Of a stretch of DNA of 12,569 nt, positions 1 through 7,031 are shown one piece after another (positions within the stretch are counted from its first letter, which is position 1; every line of letters begins with the position of its first letter). The stretch comes from an uncultured Ruminiclostridium sp. (lineage in GTDB: Bacteria; Bacillota; Clostridia; Oscillospirales; Acutalibacteraceae). Both the position numbers and the translations under genes were made by a program. The DNA lies in contig CABUCM010000055.1 of assembly GCA_902490005.1 (NCBI GenBank), positions 1 through 12,569 on the forward strand, given 5' to 3'. The notes beneath the pieces are model-generated. The model saw only the letters and a list, made by a program, of their open reading frames with translations. It was not told the origin of the DNA and ran no database searches.

Positions 1-257
1 TGATGATGGAGCAGCAGATGGCCCTGATGGATGAAATGAGCCGGGAAATGGTGGGGAAAACCATTACGGTGCTCAACGAGGGTTGGGACCGGTACGCGGA
101 ATGCTGTTTTGGCAGAAGTGCCGCCGACGCTCCGGAAATTGACGCCAAGGTGTTTTACACCGCGGAAGGAAAAAAGCCCTATCCGGGCATGTTTGTACAG
201 GTGGAAATTACTGACACGATGGATTGCGATTTAATCGGCCAGGTGGTGACAACATGA
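1..257 (+). CDS. rimO: RimO, ribosomal protein S12 methylthiotransferase, C-terminal fragment
   Basis: The 5' part of the gene lies outside the window; the reading frame visible here starts at base 3 and ends at TGA 255-257. RimO is a radical-SAM enzyme that adds a methylthio group to an aspartate of ribosomal protein S12. Only the last roughly 85 residues are visible. They match the RimO/MiaB C-terminal TRAM domain, with the string GRSAADAPEIDAKVF followed by a GMFVQVEI strand and the ending CDLIGQVV. The radical-SAM CxxxCxxC centre is not in view, so assignment to RimO rather than MiaB or MtaB rests on the APEID segment, which is typical of RimO. The stop codon overlaps the pgsA start (ATGA, 254-257), so the two genes are co-transcribed and probably translationally coupled. 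Confidence 0.85.
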   Translation, partial: MMEQQMALMDEMSREMVGKTITVLNEGWDRYAECCFGRSAADAPEIDAKVFYTAEGKKPYPGMFVQVEITDTMDCDLIGQVVTT

Positions 258-820
258 ATCTTCCTAATAAGCTGACTATACTTCGTATCGCGCTGGTGCC
301 CTTGTTTGTGGCGTTTCTTTTGATCCCCGGCATCCCTTATGGGGAGGTCTGGGCGTTCGTGGTGTTTTCCATTGCCTCCTTTACCGATATGCTGGACGGC
401 AGAATTGCCAGAAAGCATGGGTTGGTGACGGATTTCGGAAAATTCGCGGACCCGGTGGCGGACAAAATTTTGACCATGTCCGCCTTTCTGTGCTTTGTGG
501 CTTTAGGCTGGGCCGACGCGGCCCTGGTGATCATTATTCTAGCCAGAGAGTTTATCGTCACCTCCATCCGCCTGTTGGCGGCGGGAGGCGGCACCGTGAT
601 CGCCGCCAACCTGTGGGGCAAGGCGAAAACTGTCAGCCAAATATTCGCTATTTTGCTGATATTGGCTTTGCAGGCGGTCAACCGGGCTACTGACTATACG
701 CATATCGTTTTGTTTTGGTGGATCGGTTTTGCCGCTTTATGTATCTGCACCGCCCTTACCTTGATTTCCGGCGGCGTCTATGTATGGCAAAACCGCTCTT
801 TGATAAAAAATGTGAAATAA
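254..820 (+). CDS. pgsA: CDP-diacylglycerol--glycerol-3-phosphate 3-phosphatidyltransferase
   Basis: PgsA makes phosphatidylglycerophosphate from CDP-diacylglycerol and glycerol-3-phosphate, the committed step to phosphatidylglycerol and cardiolipin, in the cytoplasmic membrane. The 188-aa product has the complete CDP-alcohol phosphotransferase signature: D45, D48-G49, A52-R53, G62, D66 and D70 in the D-G-x2-A-R-x8-G-x3-D-x3-D pattern. It also has the MNLPNKLTILRI N-terminus typical of PgsA and several hydrophobic helices (about 8-26, 31-45, 85-110, 127-142, 150-175). I chose ATG 254 because it overlaps the rimO stop and begins at the conserved NLPN motif; the upstream in-frame ATG at 224 would add ten non-conserved residues inside rimO. 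Length is normal for the family. Confidence 0.95.
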   Translation: MNLPNKLTILRIALVPLFVAFLLIPGIPYGEVWAFVVFSIASFTDMLDGRIARKHGLVTDFGKFADPVADKILTMSAFLCFVALGWADAALVIIILAREFIVTSIRLLAAGGGTVIAANLWGKAKTVSQIFAILLILALQAVNRATDYTHIVLFWWIGFAALCICTALTLISGGVYVWQNRSLIKNVK

Positions 821-821
821 C

Positions 822-850
822 TGGCAATTTGTACCGGTTTCGTATATAAT
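822..850 (+). promoter_or_regulatory. Candidate sigma-A promoter upstream of the cysE leader
   Basis: A perfect TATAAT (845-850) is preceded 17 bp upstream by a weak -35 (TGGCAA, 822-827, 3 of 6 matches). The predicted start near 857 would place the structured element at 874-969 in the 5' leader of a cysE-cysS transcript. Support is the -10 and the spacing only; read-through from pgsA is an alternative. Confidence 0.4.
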
Positions 851-883
851 AAACCGTGGATTAGTTTTGTACGTCCGGCGGGA

Positions 884-943
884 ATGAAGCACAAAAATTT
901 TCGCCTCCGTCCTCATGAAGCCTGTGGGGATGGAGGTTTTTAG
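884..943 (+). other. Possible 19-codon upstream ORF with one Cys codon
   Basis: ATG 884 opens a 19-codon frame ending at TAG 941-943 (peptide MKHKNFRLRPHEACGDGGF). Its single cysteine codon, TGT 923-925, lies at the edge of the apical loop of the terminator-like hairpin. The purine-rich GGCGGGA (877-883) directly abuts the ATG, which is too close for a normal ribosome binding site, so translation is doubtful. It is listed because a Cys-containing leader ORF ahead of cysE-cysS would make regulatory sense. Confidence 0.15.
904..941 (+). terminator. Terminator-like hairpin between pgsA and cysE
   Basis: A 12-bp GC-rich stem (904-915 with 925-936) is followed at once by five T residues (937-941). 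It could terminate pgsA transcription or act as a conditional terminator in the cysE leader. The T tract is short, and the stem is nested inside a larger hairpin, so efficiency is uncertain. Confidence 0.45.
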
Positions 944-998
944 GTTTTATTGTGTGTCCTCCCGCTGGAATTGAATAGAGACGGAAAGGGGGATCAGC

Positions 999-1655
999 GT
1001 GTTTGACCGTTTGAAAGCGGAGATCGATTCCATTATGGAACGGGACCCCGCAGCGCGCTCCCGGGCAGAGGTTTATTTCCTTTATTCCGGGTTTAAAGCG
1101 GTACGGGCTTACCGGCGCTCCCATTGGTTTTACTGCCGCAATATGAAGTTTATCGCCAGGATGATTTCCCAGCATGCCCGCCACCGTACGGGAATAGAAA
1201 TTCATCCAGGCGCCAAAATAGGAAAAGGGCTTTTCATCGACCACGGCATGGGTGTGGTCATTGGCGAAACCACGGAGATCGGCGATAATTGTACTATTTA
1301 TCAAAACGTGACCTTAGGCGGTACCGGAAAAGAGAATGGGAAACGCCATCCTACGCTGGGAAATAATGTGTTAATCGGCTCCGGCGCCAAGGTGCTGGGA
1401 CCGTTTAAAATCGGGGATAACGCCAGAATCGCCGCGGGAGCGGTGGTGCTGGAGGAGGTCCCCTCCAACGCTACGGCGGTGGGCGTTCCGGCAAGAGTGG
1501 TCCGGGTCAACGGCGTCAAGGTCGGCGCCCTGGATCAGATCCATTACGGCGATCCGGTGTCCCAGGAGATCTGCCGGATGCAGTATCAGCTTACGAAGCT
1601 GCAGACCCAGATGGAACAGCTGGAAAAAAACTTGGAATCCAAAGAAAATCAATAG
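999..1655 (+). CDS. cysE: Serine O-acetyltransferase, short form
   Basis: The enzyme acetylates L-serine with acetyl-CoA to give O-acetylserine, the precursor of cysteine, in the cytoplasm. The 218-aa protein has a short helical N-terminal part (about 1-65) and then a left-handed beta-helix of hexapeptide repeats (about 66-170). The catalytic D81-H82 pair and H117 (in KRHPTL) are present, as is the GTGKENGKRHP loop. It matches the short CysE/EpsC type of Firmicutes, without the long N-terminal extension of the enterobacterial enzyme. The last 30 residues (QMEQLEKNLE region) look like a coiled coil and do not end in the Ile that normally docks CysE onto CysK. The start is GTG 999, with GGAAAGGGGG (983-992) 6 nt upstream. 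It is followed after 26 nt by cysS, so the pair probably forms an operon. Confidence 0.93.
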   Translation: MFDRLKAEIDSIMERDPAARSRAEVYFLYSGFKAVRAYRRSHWFYCRNMKFIARMISQHARHRTGIEIHPGAKIGKGLFIDHGMGVVIGETTEIGDNCTIYQNVTLGGTGKENGKRHPTLGNNVLIGSGAKVLGPFKIGDNARIAAGAVVLEEVPSNATAVGVPARVVRVNGVKVGALDQIHYGDPVSQEICRMQYQLTKLQTQMEQLEKNLESKENQ

Positions 1656-1681
1656 ATCAGGAGCATTAGGGAGGTACTTTT

Positions 1682-3097
1682 GTGAAAATTTTCAATACCC
1701 TTACCAGACAAAAAGAGGAATTTGTTCCCATTACGCCGGGAGAAGCGAAAATCTACGCCTGCGGGCCCACCGTCTATAATTATATTCATATCGGCAACGC
1801 CAGGCCTATGTGCGTATTCGACATTCTTCGCAGATATTTGGAATACCGGGGCATGAAAGTGACCTTCGTTCAGAATTTTACCGATATCGACGACAAAATT
1901 ATCCGTAAGGCCAACGAGGAGGACAGCGACTATCTGACGGTAGCCGAGCGGTATATCCAGGAATATGAAACCGACGCCAAGGGCCTCAATATCCGGGAAG
2001 CCACCGTTCATCCCAGGGCCACCCAGACCATGGAACAGATCATCGAAATTATTTCCGGCCTGGTAGAGAAGGGCTACGCCTATGGCGCGGACAACGGAGA
2101 CGTTTATTTCCGCACTATGAAATTCGACGAATACGGAAAGCTTTCCCACCAGCCTCTTGAGGATCTGGAGGCCGGCGCCAGAATCGGCGTAGGAGAAAGC
2201 AAGGAAGACCCTATGGATTTCGCCCTGTGGAAAGCGGCCAAGCCGGGAGAGCCTTATTGGGATTCCCCCTGGGGAAAGGGCCGTCCGGGCTGGCATATCG
2301 AGTGTTCCGCCATGGCCAGAACCTACCTGGGAGAAACCATCGATATCCACTGCGGCGGCCAGGATTTGATTTTCCCCCACCATGAAAATGAAATCGCCCA
2401 GAGCGAGTGCTGCAACGGGGTGCCGTTCGCCCATTACTGGATGCACAATGGCTATATCAATGTGGATAACCGGAAGATGTCCAAGAGCCTGAATAATTTC
2501 TTCACCGTGCGGGAGGTGGCCAAGGAATTTGGCTATGAGCCTATCCGCTACCTGATGGTGGCGTCCCACTATAGAAGCCCCATCAATTACAGCACGGAGC
2601 TTTTGAAACAGTGCGCCGCCGCCTTGGAGCGCCTTTATACCTGCCGTGAGAATCTGGAGTTTGTCATCGGCAACGCCCAGCCCGGCAGGGGGGAAGAGGA
2701 TGAGGAAATCTGGAAGCGCCTGGAACATTACCAGGACCGGTTCTGCAATGCGATGGATGACGACTTAAACACTGCCGACGGTATCGCGGTGCTGTTTGAT
2801 CTGGCGAAGGATATCAACACCAACCTGAATACGGCAACCAATCCCCATAGGGAGATCGCGGAGGAAGCGCTGAAGCTGTTCGACAGCCTGGCGGAGGTGC
2901 TGGGCCTGCTGTATGCCAAGAAGGGCGCCCAGGGCGGCGATTTGGATCAGGAGATCGAATCGCTGATCCAACAGCGGGTGGAAGCTAGAAAAAATAAAAA
3001 TTGGGCGGAAGCCGACCGGATCCGGGATGAGCTAAACGCCCGCCATGTGGTGCTGGAGGATACCCCTCAGGGCACCAAGTGGCATATCGAGGAATAA
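1682..3097 (+). CDS. cysS: Cysteinyl-tRNA synthetase
   Basis: This class I aminoacyl-tRNA synthetase charges tRNA-Cys. The 471-aa length is normal. The HIGH-type motif is HIGN at 36-39, and the KMSKS loop is at 265-269. The zinc site that discriminates cysteine is complete: C27 (in ACGPTVYNY), C208 (WHIECSAMA), and H233 and E237 (FPHHENE). The C-terminal part (about 310-471) is the helical DALR/anticodon-binding region. The start is GTG 1682 with a good ribosome binding site, AGGGAGG (1668-1674). It sits directly after cysE, so cysteine supply and its use in translation are expressed together, as in many Firmicutes. A strong intrinsic terminator follows 14 nt after the stop. Confidence 0.97.
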   Translation: MKIFNTLTRQKEEFVPITPGEAKIYACGPTVYNYIHIGNARPMCVFDILRRYLEYRGMKVTFVQNFTDIDDKIIRKANEEDSDYLTVAERYIQEYETDAKGLNIREATVHPRATQTMEQIIEIISGLVEKGYAYGADNGDVYFRTMKFDEYGKLSHQPLEDLEAGARIGVGESKEDPMDFALWKAAKPGEPYWDSPWGKGRPGWHIECSAMARTYLGETIDIHCGGQDLIFPHHENEIAQSECCNGVPFAHYWMHNGYINVDNRKMSKSLNNFFTVREVAKEFGYEPIRYLMVASHYRSPINYSTELLKQCAAALERLYTCRENLEFVIGNAQPGRGEEDEEIWKRLEHYQDRFCNAMDDDLNTADGIAVLFDLAKDINTNLNTATNPHREIAEEALKLFDSLAEVLGLLYAKKGAQGGDLDQEIESLIQQRVEARKNKNWAEADRIRDELNARHVVLEDTPQGTKWHIEE

Positions 3098-3111
3098 AAG
3101 CAAATAAAAGG

Positions 3112-3150
3112 AAAAGGGTCCGCGCTGAATGAACAGCGCGGACCCTTTTT
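3112..3150 (+). terminator. Bidirectional intrinsic terminator between cysS and the DUF4363 gene
   Basis: A near-perfect inverted repeat (about 3112-3127 with 3134-3149; core GGGTCCGCGCTG) encloses a 6-nt AATGAA loop. It is flanked by A4 on the left and T5 on the right (3146-3150). It sits between two converging genes, so it can terminate both cysS and the - strand DUF421-DUF4363 unit. Confidence 0.92.
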
Positions 3151-3165
3151 GCGTGAGGCGGGCTA

Positions 3166-3546
3166 TTAAAATAAATTATGAAGAGAGGGCATTTCGTTAT
3201 CCCTGACGTTTTCCAGCTGCGCGGCGGCCTTGTTTTTTTCCGAAAGAAAATCGTCGTAATTACCCCGTTCTAAATGCACCAAAAGCACGGCGAAGGAAAG
3301 ATCGATCTGTTCCAGCTGCTCGTGGGTGGTGTAAAAAGAAAGGGCCTTGTGGTCGTTGTTCCAGACCTCCAGCGCTTCCTCGCTTAACCGGAAAGCGGTG
3401 GAATAGTCCTCCTCGTATATTTTTTGCTCCGCTTGATCCAGGGTGTCCGTCAATCGGCCGATGGATGAATTTGTAAACGATAGCTCGATGACGCATAGAG
3501 TGATCATCAGCACCATGGCGCAGACTGCGACCCAGATACGTTTCAT
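3166..3546 (-). CDS. DUF4363 family protein, membrane-anchored
   Basis: The 126-aa protein has one N-terminal hydrophobic segment (about 5-22), probably an uncleaved anchor. The rest is an acidic, helix-rich domain with repeated leucines (for example LDQAEQKIYEEDY and HEQLEQIDLSFAVLL), predicted outside the membrane. It fits DUF4363, which in Clostridia is often encoded next to DUF421 proteins, as here; its biochemical function is not known. The ATG at 3546 has AGGAGG (complement of 3555-3560) 8 nt upstream and begins one base after the DUF421 stop, so the two genes form a tight operon. Transcription ends at the shared terminator at 3112-3150. The family call is from memory of composition and context. 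Confidence 0.75.
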   Translation of the reverse strand: MKRIWVAVCAMVLMITLCVIELSFTNSSIGRLTDTLDQAEQKIYEEDYSTAFRLSEEALEVWNNDHKALSFYTTHEQLEQIDLSFAVLLVHLERGNYDDFLSEKNKAAAQLENVRDNEMPSLHNLF

Positions 3547-3547
3547 A

Positions 3548-4261
3548 TTACTTTCCTCCTTTTCGACTGCTTTGAGAAAACTTCTTCTGAGCGTCGTCCT
3601 TTAAGATGAGATAGAAATTTTTCTTTGGGTTTGCGGTCATAATAAAAACATCCTCTAAACGGACATTCTGCCCGTTTAATACTCCCATGACCCAGTCCTC
3701 AGTTAAATTGCAAAGGTCCAGGGAAAATTTTGAGATTTCACCATCGCTGATTACCACCGCGTCGATTCCGTGGTCCGGCGCGACGATCCCCAGCATAGAA
3801 GCGGAAACCTGCTCTTTTGCCGGCTTTTTCATCACGCTCAGTTTACCGTTGGTCTCCACAATGGCGTAGGCCACGTCCTGAATAGAAAAAACATTCATCT
3901 GGCGAAGCTGTTCAGAAAGGTCCTCAGTGCTCATACGCAGCCGTTTCATCTGGGCCTGGTCCACGGCGCCGTTGTTGATGACCACCTGGGGCTTTCCGGC
4001 AATCAGCTTGCGGAAACGGGAATTTTTTACCATGAAAAAGGAGGCCGCGATCTCACAGGAAACCAGGACTAAAATGGGAATGATGCCGCTGGAAAGCGGT
4101 TGTCCTGTGTTCTGCATGGGGATGGCGGCAATGTCGGAAATCAGCAGGGTCACCACCAATTCAGAGGTTTGCAGCTCGCTGATTTGACGTTTTCCCATGA
4201 TTCTCACCGCGGCGATGATCATGATATATAAAATGATAGTTCGTATCAAAGAAATGGTCAT
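3548..4261 (-). CDS. DUF421 (YetF-like) membrane protein
   Basis: The 237-aa protein has three hydrophobic segments near the N-terminus (about 5-20, 33-48, 54-73), then a soluble domain of about 150 residues. Family hallmarks are visible: RIMGKRQISELQTSELVVTLL in the first membrane region, and KPQVVINNGAVD, MKRLRMSTEDL and LRQMNVFSIQDVAYAI in the cytosolic domain. The ATG at 4261 was chosen over a 36-residue upstream extension because it begins at the conserved membrane helix and has GAGACGAGG just upstream. In Bacillus, DUF421 proteins (YetF, YdfS and the mobile 2Duf protein) affect spore membrane properties, resistance and germination. Here the gene is divergent from a germinant receptor operon, which suggests a similar setting. 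The molecular activity is unknown. Confidence 0.88.
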   Translation of the reverse strand: MTISLIRTIILYIMIIAAVRIMGKRQISELQTSELVVTLLISDIAAIPMQNTGQPLSSGIIPILVLVSCEIAASFFMVKNSRFRKLIAGKPQVVINNGAVDQAQMKRLRMSTEDLSEQLRQMNVFSIQDVAYAIVETNGKLSVMKKPAKEQVSASMLGIVAPDHGIDAVVISDGEISKFSLDLCNLTEDWVMGVLNGQNVRLEDVFIMTANPKKNFYLILKDDAQKKFSQSSRKGGK

Positions 4262-4309
4262 AGGATACCTCGTCTCCAGGAATCTTTTCTGATGTGTTTT
4301 AGTTTGCCG

Positions 4310-4338
4310 TGATTGAAAAAATTTATACTGGGTATAAT
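4310..4338 (+). promoter_or_regulatory. Candidate promoter of the gerA-type operon (sigma-G-like or sigma-A)
   Basis: TATAAT at 4333-4338 (context GGTATAATTT) is preceded 17 bp upstream by TGATTG (4310-4315), which fits the forespore sigma-G -35 pattern at most positions and sigma-A poorly. The start codon follows 43 bp after the -10. The 120-bp gap is shared with the divergent DUF421 gene, for which I see no clear promoter. Forespore control is expected for germinant receptors from established knowledge; the site itself is a pattern match only. Confidence 0.4.
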
Positions 4339-4381
4339 TTCTTTGAATGACTGTCACACTAGACCTCATGGGGGAATGAAG

Positions 4382-5938
4382 ATGTTTTCATATTTTAAAA
4401 ATTTGATGCAACGGTATACTACCCGGGAGCCTAGCCCATCCGCTTCCAATATTAAACAGGTTTTGACGGAGGATTTGGCGTGGAACCTGGAATTTTTCCG
4501 CAAAAAATTTGATGGAAGCGCCGATTTAACCATCAGGGAAATGGAAATAGAGGGAACCAAGTCAGCGGTGATCACCATCGAGGGCATGGTGAACAAGGAA
4601 ACCCTGGCGAACGCGGTGATCAATCCGATTATGCGGACGTTTTACAGCCAAGAGGACCCGGTGGAGAAGTACGAGTACATCAAGGATAATGTGCTTTCCA
4701 GTTCGGAACAGGTACAGGTTGGCTCCTTTGAAGAAGCGTTTGCCCTGGTTATGTCCGGGTTTGCCCTCATCGCCATGGACGGCTGCTGCGTCATGCTGGC
4801 AATCGGCCTTCAGGGGTTCAGTTTCCGAGGTGTTTCTGAGCCCAACAACGAAGTGATGGAAAAAGGCTCAAAGGAAGGATTTGTGGAGCCGCTGCGGATC
4901 AATATGACCCTGATTCGCAGAAGGATGAAAAACCCTAAGCTGAAATTTGAAACCATGTCGGTGGGAAGCGTCAGCAAAACCGATGTATGCCTGTGCTATC
5001 TGCGGGACACCGTCTCGCCGGAGATTATCAAAACGATTAAAAAGAGGCTTAACGCCTCTACCTTGGAAACCGTACTGTCATCGGCTTATTTGATTCCTTT
5101 TTTAGAGGAGGAAAAGAACCTGAGCCTGTTCTCCAGCATCGGGTTGTCCGAAAGGCCGGATACGGTCTGCGGAAAGATCGCCGAGGGAAGGGTAGCCATT
5201 TTGGTGGACGGTACGCCGGGGGTGCTGATTGTCCCGTATCTCTTTGTGGAATATTTCCAAACCATGGATGATTACAGTAATCAGCCTTATTTTGCCACCT
5301 TTACCCGATGGCTAAAATATTTCGCCCTTTTTCTCGCCACCTTGCTGCCGGGAATTTATGTGGCGGTGGGCACCTTCAATCCAGAGGTATTCCCAGAAGA
5401 GCTGATGAATAAAATCGCCACCGCTATCGCCACGACGCCGCTTCCATTGATGTTAGAGACGCTGGTAATCCATTTTATTTATGAGATTATGAGAGAAGCG
5501 GGGCTTCGGCTGCCGAAGCCTTTGGGACACGCGGTCAGTATCGTCGGCGCTTTGGTCATCGGAGATACCGCCATTTCCTCCGGCTTGATCGGCGCTACTA
5601 CCCTGATGGTGGTGGCCTTGACGGCAATTTCCTCTTATGTGATCCCCACGCTGTATGAGCCCATCGCTATTTTACGGCTGCTATTTATTCTGGTAGGAGG
5701 CATTCTGGGGCTGTGGGGCGTTATGCTGCTGCTTTCTATGGTGATCGTGAGTATCTGCGGGAAAACGACCTACGGCGTTCCTTTTTCCGCTCCGGTTTCT
5801 CCATTCAGCCTGTTCTCTATGCGGGACGTAGCGGTTCGTTCCAACTGGAAAATTTTGTCCAAGCGGGCCAATACCGTACAGCATATGCCCGGGGCCAACC
5901 CAATGGACCAAGAGGGGGAGACGGAAAACAATGACTAA
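4382..5938 (+). CDS. gerAA: Spore germinant receptor A subunit (GerAA/GerKA family)
   Basis: GerA-type A subunits sit in the spore inner membrane and, with B and C subunits, sense germinants and trigger germination. The 518-aa product has a large N-terminal soluble region (about 1-305) with the family block RGVSEPNNE...KEGFVEPLRIN at 149-173 and LIRRR just after. A membrane region (about 308-460) follows, containing REAGLRLPKPLG and AVSIVGALVIGDTAISSG, both close to family consensus. The usual GP ahead of the EGF motif is GS here. The start was set at ATG 4382, 6 nt after GGGGGA (4370-4375); the in-frame ATG 4376 lies almost on top of that site. The stop overlaps the next gene by 8 nt (ATGACTAA). 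A Ger operon is strong evidence that the host makes endospores. Confidence 0.93.
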   Translation: MFSYFKNLMQRYTTREPSPSASNIKQVLTEDLAWNLEFFRKKFDGSADLTIREMEIEGTKSAVITIEGMVNKETLANAVINPIMRTFYSQEDPVEKYEYIKDNVLSSSEQVQVGSFEEAFALVMSGFALIAMDGCCVMLAIGLQGFSFRGVSEPNNEVMEKGSKEGFVEPLRINMTLIRRRMKNPKLKFETMSVGSVSKTDVCLCYLRDTVSPEIIKTIKKRLNASTLETVLSSAYLIPFLEEEKNLSLFSSIGLSERPDTVCGKIAEGRVAILVDGTPGVLIVPYLFVEYFQTMDDYSNQPYFATFTRWLKYFALFLATLLPGIYVAVGTFNPEVFPEELMNKIATAIATTPLPLMLETLVIHFIYEIMREAGLRLPKPLGHAVSIVGALVIGDTAISSGLIGATTLMVVALTAISSYVIPTLYEPIAILRLLFILVGGILGLWGVMLLLSMVIVSICGKTTYGVPFSAPVSPFSLFSMRDVAVRSNWKILSKRANTVQHMPGANPMDQEGETENND

Positions 5939-7031
5939 TACGAAATTCAATACGATTACGGCGGGACAGCTGTTCTGTATGCTGTTTATTACCAGAATGG
6001 TGGTGAATATCACCTACAGCCCTTTTATGGCGGCCTCTGATGCGATGCTGGATCAAACCGTTTCGTGCTGTTTGTCGATTGTGCTCATTGTCCTGATTGC
6101 GGTTCCTATTTATTGCCTTCACAGGCGATGGCCTAACGATAATCTGGTGGATCAGGCCGGTATCATGACCGGGCGCTTTTTAGGGGCTCTGATCACTGCG
6201 TTTTACGGCTTGTATTTTTTATATGTATGTTCCTACAACTTAAGCTTTTACAGTGCCTTTATTACCAATGTCATGGCGCCAAAATTTTCCTCGTCCCTCT
6301 TAACCTTGGCGGTGCTGATTACAGCGTGTTACGGCGCCTTCAGGGGTGTGGAGGCCCTGGCCCGGGCTTCCGGCATCATTATTGTGATCGTCGTTGCCTG
6401 CCTTCTGTTTTTTATCACAGCGCTTTTGTTTAAAATTGATCCCTTAAACTATGCGCCGCTGCTTTATGACGGCACGGAAGAGATTTGGACAGGAATACAG
6501 CAGATGATAGGAACCTCTTCCTGCGTTGTTTTTATTGGAATGCTTCTCCCCCTAACCAAGGGCAATATCAGAAAGGGTTTTTTCGCGTGGGTGTTTTCCA
6601 CACATATCACCTTGATTATTTTGATTTTGGTGATCGTAGGCGTACTGGGGGATTTTGTAAAGACTCAAATTTTTCCTATTTACGCCGCGGCAAGTGTGGC
6701 GGAAATGGGGATTATCAAAAGGGTGGACGCTCTTTTTTTTGCTGTCTGGACCACCTGCCTGTTCGTCAAAATTTCACTGGGGCTCCATTTGTTTTCCCTT
6801 TGCGTGAAAAAAATATTAGGGGAAAAGGCCGCCAGAATCTCGATTTTATTAGGAGCGGCGGCTGTTTTTGCCTATAGCCTTTGGAATGTGCTTGATGAGA
6901 AAAGCATCTTCCATATCTACCGGATAGGCGTAACCTTTTGGATTACCATTTCTGCTGCGCTGTTTGTTCCTCTGATCCTCCTGGCGATAGATCTGATTAA
7001 AAATGGAAGGGGGAAGCCACATGAAGTTTAA
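5931..7031 (+). CDS. gerAB: Spore germinant receptor B subunit (GerAB/endospore permease family)
   Basis: The 366-aa protein is almost wholly hydrophobic, with about ten predicted transmembrane helices, as in GerAB proteins of the APC transporter superfamily, which bind the germinant. Typical features are ITAGQLFCMLFITRMVV at the N-terminus, a GxxRGVEALARASG-like segment (FRGVEALARASG, about 138-149) and a C-terminal ILLAIDLIKN helix. The start overlaps the A-subunit stop by 8 nt and the stop overlaps the C-subunit start by 11 nt, so all three genes are translationally coupled. Germinant specificity cannot be read from the sequence; many family members bind amino acids. Confidence 0.92.
   Translation: MTNTKFNTITAGQLFCMLFITRMVVNITYSPFMAASDAMLDQTVSCCLSIVLIVLIAVPIYCLHRRWPNDNLVDQAGIMTGRFLGALITAFYGLYFLYVCSYNLSFYSAFITNVMAPKFSSSLLTLAVLITACYGAFRGVEALARASGIIIVIVVACLLFFITALLFKIDPLNYAPLLYDGTEEIWTGIQQMIGTSSCVVFIGMLLPLTKGNIRKGFFAWVFSTHITLIILILVIVGVLGDFVKTQIFPIYAAASVAEMGIIKRVDALFFAVWTTCLFVKISLGLHLFSLCVKKILGEKAARISILLGAAAVFAYSLWNVLDEKSIFHIYRIGVTFWITISAALFVPLILLAIDLIKNGRGKPHEV

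Larger units (their letters stand above)
874..969 (+). promoter_or_regulatory. Structured RNA element in the cysE 5' leader
   Basis: The segment folds as one long nested hairpin. A basal 10-bp stem pairs 874-883 with 960-969 (one G-U). A middle stem pairs roughly 889-894 with 950-955. An apical 12-bp stem pairs 904-915 with 925-936 (two G-U) around a 9-nt loop. The heptamer ATGAAGC occurs at 884-890, on the 5' side of an internal loop, and again at 915-921, reaching into the apical loop. It lies between a candidate promoter and the cysE start, where a cis-regulatory leader would sit. I do not recognise it: there is no T-box sequence, no SRP GGAAG loop, and it is too short for 6S RNA. It could also be a small RNA gene or simply the pgsA terminator region. 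Confidence 0.45.

Noticed and set aside
874..969. Structured element as SRP RNA, 6S RNA or T-box
   Set aside because: The SRP GGAAG-type apical loop is missing, the element is too short for 6S RNA, and the T-box antiterminator sequence is absent.
861..1304. 147-codon - strand frame over the cysE leader and 5' half of cysE
   Set aside because: It is antisense to the conserved cysE gene, with no ribosome binding site or family resemblance.
1649..2728. 359-codon open frame on the - strand antisense to cysS
   Set aside because: It lies entirely opposite the well-supported cysS gene and its translation shows no recognisable domain. Its length reflects the codon bias of cysS.
4313..4381. N-terminal extension of the GerAA frame
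   Set aside because: The extension from ATG 4313 overlaps the candidate promoter, lacks a ribosome binding site and is not GerA-like; GGGGGA at 4370-4375 points to ATG 4382.
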